NCBI GenBank assembly: GCA_030638385.1
Contig: DAOWES010000153.1
Coordinates: 1 to 9,076, forward strand
Length of the DNA stretch: 9,076 bases
From: Candidatus Cloacimonadota bacterium
GTDB taxonomy: Bacteria; Cloacimonadota; Cloacimonadia; Cloacimonadales; TCS61
Reading direction: 5' to 3'
Position numbers and translations under genes: made by a program. Below, piece by piece: positions 6,466-9,076 of this stretch. The notes under the pieces are model-generated. The model saw only the letters and a program-made list of their open reading frames with translations, was not told where the DNA came from and made no database searches. How positions within the stretch are numbered: the stretch's first letter is position 1; every line of letters begins with the position of its first letter.

Positions 6466-7162
6466 TCTTATATTCTGGGCAATTCTAAGCTTAGCAGTAG
6501 CCGAAGAGTTGGAGCTTCATATCAAATATTTGGGTATTCCAATGGTGAAAGTGAATATAGTGGATGAGCAAAATACTATCACTACCAAAGCAAATGCAGT
6601 GGGGTTAGCCGGAATTGCCGCCAAGATGAACAACACTTATATTTCTTCCTATAATGGAGAATATCTTACCACCAAGTATTCCAAATATATTTTCCAAAAA
6701 GATTACACAGAAGAGCGACAAACAAATTATTTTCGTGAACAAAAGCTCGCGGAGCGAATTAATTTTAAACCGAGGGAAGAGATTGTAAATTACCCGATAA
6801 ATGAGCAAAGTAGAGATTTTTTTGCAGCCTTGTTTTATCTTAGAAAAATCGACGATATAACAAACGGCAACCTTTGGTTAGATGCAAATAAATCTATTTG
6901 GAAAACTCATTATGAGAAAGTTGGAAATGAAAAAATTAAAACTATTTTTGGAAAAATAAATACAATAATGGTTAAATTAACATTTGAAAAAATATCTACC
7001 TTACCTAAAGAAAATACAGATATGCTAACAAATAATTTGGTTAATGAAGAAAAAAGTTTATTGTTATGGTTTTCCTCAGATAATGAACGCATCCCGGTTC
7101 GAGCTGAATTTATGATGAGGCCATTCCCGGTTGTATGGGAGCTAAAAAAATATGAGAAGTAG
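6443..7162 (+). CDS. Exported DUF3108-like protein
   Basis: A 239-residue protein beginning inside the CNNM-type gene. The start is either of two adjacent ATGs (6443 or 6446). No Shine-Dalgarno is seen, so translation is probably coupled to the overlapping upstream gene. Residues 1-20 look like a signal peptide with cleavage after AVA. The mature part opens with the KYLGIPMVKVNI strand typical of DUF3108 (the usual form is YxxxxLGIPxGxA). It continues with alternating beta-strands, a DFFAALFYLRKID helix that matches the family's conserved internal segment, and a late LWFSSDNERIPVRAEF stretch resembling the WxSxDxxRxPV region of the family. DUF3108 proteins are periplasmic, predicted beta-rich and of unknown molecular function. 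The family match is by eye; a general envelope beta-barrel-like or lipid-binding-like protein is the alternative. Confidence 0.75.
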   Translation: MMKKLLINLIFWAILSLAVAEELELHIKYLGIPMVKVNIVDEQNTITTKANAVGLAGIAAKMNNTYISSYNGEYLTTKYSKYIFQKDYTEERQTNYFREQKLAERINFKPREEIVNYPINEQSRDFFAALFYLRKIDDITNGNLWLDANKSIWKTHYEKVGNEKIKTIFGKINTIMVKLTFEKISTLPKENTDMLTNNLVNEEKSLLLWFSSDNERIPVRAEFMMRPFPVVWELKKYEK

Positions 7163-7523
7163 AATTTATACCATTTTATTCATCTTGTGGATTGCAATAA
7201 TTTTAATTTTAACATCAATTCCCAAATTGCACAATCCACTTTCAGATAAAATATTAAATATCGATAAACTGGCGCATCTAATTATTTATTTAATCTTTGC
7301 CTTTCTTTTTACCAAGATGAATAAACACAAAACAGCAAAACAAAATGCAACCAGCCTAATTTACTTAGCTTTATTTGTGCCCTTACTGGATGAACTGCAT
7401 CAAATACCAATTCCGGGGCGAACCTTTAGCTATTATGATATGATGGCAGATACACTCGGTTTTTTAGTGATAATTATTTATAATAAATGTGCAAAGCCTA
7501 AACTTTCTTTCTCTTTAAAGTAA
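7152..7523 (+). CDS. VanZ-like family membrane protein
   Basis: A 123-residue integral membrane protein with about four transmembrane helices (roughly 6-22, 40-55, 67-79, 99-111). It shows the VanZ-like pattern: DKLAHLIIYLIFAF in helix 2, then LLDELHQIPIPGRTFSYYDMMADTLG, with E81, H83, Q84, R90, D96 and D100 at the positions where family members have conserved polar residues. VanZ itself raises teicoplanin resistance, but most chromosomal members of this size have no known function, so no resistance claim is made. It overlaps the DUF3108-like gene by 11 bases; GGGAG lies 10 bases before its ATG. Its last 26 bases overlap, tail to tail, the coding end of the minus-strand gene. Probably the last gene of the pgpH operon, with no clear intrinsic terminator after it. 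Confidence 0.88.
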   Translation: MRSRIYTILFILWIAIILILTSIPKLHNPLSDKILNIDKLAHLIIYLIFAFLFTKMNKHKTAKQNATSLIYLALFVPLLDELHQIPIPGRTFSYYDMMADTLGFLVIIIYNKCAKPKLSFSLK

Positions 7524-7872
7524 CCACTACTTCATATTTATAGGGTGGTTTATCCCAAATTTCCATATCTCTATAATCCAATGGATTTTGCATAATTTCT
7601 TCTTCTGTTACTTCAATAACTTTCTTCTCTTTGTCAATAACCCAAAATGTTGTTTGAGTTTGTGTTTTCTTCGTTGCCATAAGTTCTCCTCTAATTTCAT
7701 ATTCCGGATGCTCTTCTATATATTGTGTTAGCATCTCAATCGATATCTTCGAGACATACTCTTTACAAGACATCTTTCTATCACAGCTGGCTGCACAAAC
7801 AACCAGATCGGTGAATTGTTTGTTTTTGGGACAAACTACCAAATTTTGATTTTTTCTTTTTTTAACTCTCAT
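7498..7872 (-). CDS. Small four-cysteine protein of unknown function downstream of dapA
   Basis: A 124-residue soluble protein I do not recognise. The N-terminal part holds four cysteines (C14, C26, C30, C36) as CPK, then CAASC, then SCKEY, a spacing suited to one zinc or an iron-sulfur site. Residues 1-9 and 118-123 are strongly basic. The middle (about 43-66) is helical and acidic, and the C-terminal half (about 73-124) alternates hydrophobic and charged residues like a small beta sheet, including TTFWVIDKEKKVIEV and YKYEVVVTL. There is no signal peptide. Its ATG lies four bases after the dapA stop with no Shine-Dalgarno, so it is probably translated by coupling to dapA. Its 3' end overlaps the VanZ-like gene on the other strand. 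Codon use looks like that of its neighbours. Likely real because of length and coupling; function unknown. Confidence 0.72.
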   Translation of the reverse strand: MRVKKRKNQNLVVCPKNKQFTDLVVCAASCDRKMSCKEYVSKISIEMLTQYIEEHPEYEIRGELMATKKTQTQTTFWVIDKEKKVIEVTEEEIMQNPLDYRDMEIWDKPPYKYEVVVTLKRKKV

Positions 7873-7876
7873 TTAC

Positions 7877-8752
7877 TTAGATTAGTTTGTACTTTCTTAA
7901 ACTATCCTCTAATATTTGTTTATTTACCTCTTCCATATAATATAAAGGAAGTCTAATTTCATTCTTAATCATATTCATTTGAAACAAAGCATGCTTCACG
8001 GGAATTGGATTTGTTTCGATGAATAAAAGATTATTGATTTCCAATAATTCCAGATGAATTTTTAGGGCATCTTGATAGTTTCCATCTAAAGCCAATTGAA
8101 TGAGATCATGCATTTTTTGAGGAAGAACATTGGCAGTAACCGAGACTGTTCCTTGGGCGCCACAACTCATATAAGCCAAATTAAGTGCATCTTCCCCACT
8201 CATAACCGAAAATCCTGCCGGAGCATCTTTTACAATTTTGGAAACCTGAACTAAATCTCCACTTGCTTCCTTAATCCCAATAATATTACTAAATTCATGG
8301 GCTAATTTAAGAGTTGTCTCTGCAGAAATATTCACAGCGGTTCTGCCGGGAACATTGTAAATAACCAAAGGAATATCAGTGCTTTCTGCTACTTTCTTGA
8401 AATAATGATACAACCCATTTTGAGTAGGTTTGTTATAATATGGCGTAATTACTAAGGCAATATCTGCGCCCCACATTTTTGCTTTGCTTGTGGCTGAAAT
8501 TGTGTGCTGAATATTATTTGTTCCGGTTCCTACCATCACAGGCACGCGACCGGCTATTTTCTTCACACCAAATCGTACTAGTCTCTCTTTTTCATCACCG
8601 GCAAGAGCTGGAGATTCTCCGGTGGTACCACAAAACAAAATTCCATCAGTACTATTTTTTAGATGTAAATCGATAAGATTTTCCAAAGCGGTATAATCTA
8701 TTTCATTATTATTAAAAGGCGTTACTAAAGCAACATATGAACCCTTTAGCAT
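7877..8752 (-). CDS. dapA: 4-hydroxy-tetrahydrodipicolinate synthase
   Basis: A 291-residue DapA of standard length. It condenses pyruvate with aspartate semialdehyde in the first committed step towards diaminopimelate and lysine, in the cytoplasm. Key residues are all in place: Schiff-base lysine K161 in GIKEASGD, the catalytic tyrosine Y132 in IYNVPGRT with R137 for substrate carboxylate binding, T43 and T44 in CGTTGES, and Y106 in TPYYNKP. Related class I aldolases such as N-acetylneuraminate lyase share the fold, but the GTTGES and YNVPGRT motifs favour DapA. The start is supported by a strong AAGGAGG just upstream. No lysine riboswitch was seen in the leader. The four-cysteine gene follows after four bases. 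No other lysine-pathway gene is in the window. Confidence 0.96.
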   Translation of the reverse strand: MLKGSYVALVTPFNNNEIDYTALENLIDLHLKNSTDGILFCGTTGESPALAGDEKERLVRFGVKKIAGRVPVMVGTGTNNIQHTISATSKAKMWGADIALVITPYYNKPTQNGLYHYFKKVAESTDIPLVIYNVPGRTAVNISAETTLKLAHEFSNIIGIKEASGDLVQVSKIVKDAPAGFSVMSGEDALNLAYMSCGAQGTVSVTANVLPQKMHDLIQLALDGNYQDALKIHLELLEINNLLFIETNPIPVKHALFQMNMIKNEIRLPLYYMEEVNKQILEDSLRKYKLI

Positions 8753-8803
8753 AATTCCTCCTTACTCTTTTAAATTTTGGATTTCCATAAACTTTGAAAA
8801 CAA

Positions 8804-8830
8804 ATTATTGAGCGGGTTAGATAAAGTCAA
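8804..8830 (-). promoter_or_regulatory. Candidate sigma70-type promoter of dapA
   Basis: On the minus strand TTGACT (8830-8825) is followed after 15 bases by AATAAT (8809-8804); each box matches its consensus at five of six positions. A 17-base spacing to TAATTT is also possible but poorer. Transcription from here would give a leader of about 45 bases carrying the AAGGAGG site. No attenuator or riboswitch fold is evident in that short leader. Confidence 0.45.
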
Positions 8831-8933
8831 CAATAAGATTATGTTTCATTTTATGCGATTTAAGGTGCTTTCTAACTTTCAGATAATTAACTCATTTTGG
8901 TTTATTTTTTGACCTCATCCCGACTCGCAAAAG

Positions 8934-8976
8934 ATCCCCCAAACTGTCCCCTTGTAAATGGGGACAGTTTGGGGAT
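8934..8976. repeat. Long palindrome with AAACTGTCCCC arms (REP/MITE-like hairpin)
   Basis: The arms CCCCAAACTGTCCCC (8937-8951) and GGGGACAGTTTGGGG (8960-8974) pair perfectly over 15 bp around an eight-base loop. After one bulged C (8936) the outer AT/AT pairs continue the stem. The arms are far more GC-rich than the surroundings. The motif resembles palindromes found beside REP-associated (Y1/RAYT) transposase genes. Neither side has a strong T-run: the minus side has GATCTTTTG, the plus side ATTTAA. A terminator for an unseen gene entering from the right is a weaker alternative. Confidence 0.75.
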
Positions 8977-9076
8977 TTAATCATGTCATAACTGCTTTTG
9001 TCTCTTTTATTCTTCCTATTATTCTTATGTTCCTTCTAAGATTCGGCTCTGAACAAAGTGAAGAACGATATCTGCA

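Larger units (their letters stand above)
8753..9076. other. Region upstream of dapA, no gene seen
   Basis: These 324 bases hold the dapA leader and candidate promoter (up to about 8830), then about 100 bases of featureless AT-rich sequence. A long GC-rich hairpin (8934-8976) follows, then a tail whose last 35 or so bases resemble the edge of an interspersed repeat. A minus-strand frame open from the window edge to a TGA at 8981 is only 31 codons and has no recognisable content. Confidence 0.65.

Noticed and set aside
7152..7523. Glycopeptide-resistance gene call for the VanZ-like protein
   Set aside because: The family resemblance is to the broad VanZ-like group; there are no vanHAX-type neighbours, and small chromosomal members are common without any resistance role.
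8753..8830. Lysine riboswitch (L-box) in front of dapA
   Set aside because: The probable leader is only about 45 bases, and no multi-helix fold or L-box-like conserved blocks could be seen; an L-box needs well over 150 bases.
8981..9076. Minus-strand open frame of 31 codons running from the window edge to a TGA
   Set aside because: Short, basic, without a recognisable motif, and its end abuts the repeat-like hairpin. It could be the tail of a gene beyond the window, but nothing in the residues supports that.

Overview
The window is an AT-rich stretch of bacterial chromosome with compact, often overlapping genes and no rRNA, tRNA, CRISPR array or intact mobile element that I can see. A lipoprotein with a lipobox, a periplasmic LysM protein and a DUF3108-like periplasmic protein point to a Gram-negative (diderm) bacterium. 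Gene content and composition would suit an uncultured FCB-type lineage such as Cloacimonadota, but that placement is a guess from general resemblance, not from a search.

Layout. (1) Positions 1-1118, minus strand: two HAD-superfamily phosphatase-like genes, a Cof-type one cut by the window edge and a phosphoglycolate-phosphatase-like one whose motif I reads DINGT instead of DxDGT. (2) 1119-1455: divergent intergenic region with one promoter-like element on each strand and a 16-bp perfect palindrome. (3) 1456-2603, plus strand: a two-gene envelope unit, a small coiled-coil lipoprotein of Lpp-like size and a coiled-coil protein with two LysM domains, closed by a strong intrinsic terminator. (4) 2673-7523, plus strand: five tightly packed genes, a 7TM-HD phosphohydrolase (PgpH family), YbeY, a CNNM/HlyC-CorC-type transporter, a DUF3108-like exported protein and a VanZ-like membrane protein. 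(5) 7498-8752, minus strand: dapA followed by a small Cys-containing protein of unknown function, convergent with and overlapping the VanZ-like gene. (6) 8753-9076: dapA promoter region, then a long hairpin built on the arm AAACTGTCCCC and what may be the edge of an interspersed repeat.

How the parts may work together. The lipoprotein/LysM pair looks like an outer-membrane-to-peptidoglycan tether split over two polypeptides: an Lpp-like anchored coil lacking the C-terminal lysine Lpp uses for covalent attachment, next to a partner that can bind peptidoglycan through LysM. The plus-strand operon joins likely c-di-AMP turnover (PgpH), rRNA maturation (YbeY) and divalent-cation handling (CNNM) with two envelope proteins of unknown role. 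DapA supplies diaminopimelate and lysine. Most of the window is ordinary housekeeping. The split tether, the altered HAD motif, the hairpin in front of pgpH, the Cys protein behind dapA and the GGGGACAGTTT palindrome deserve a second look.
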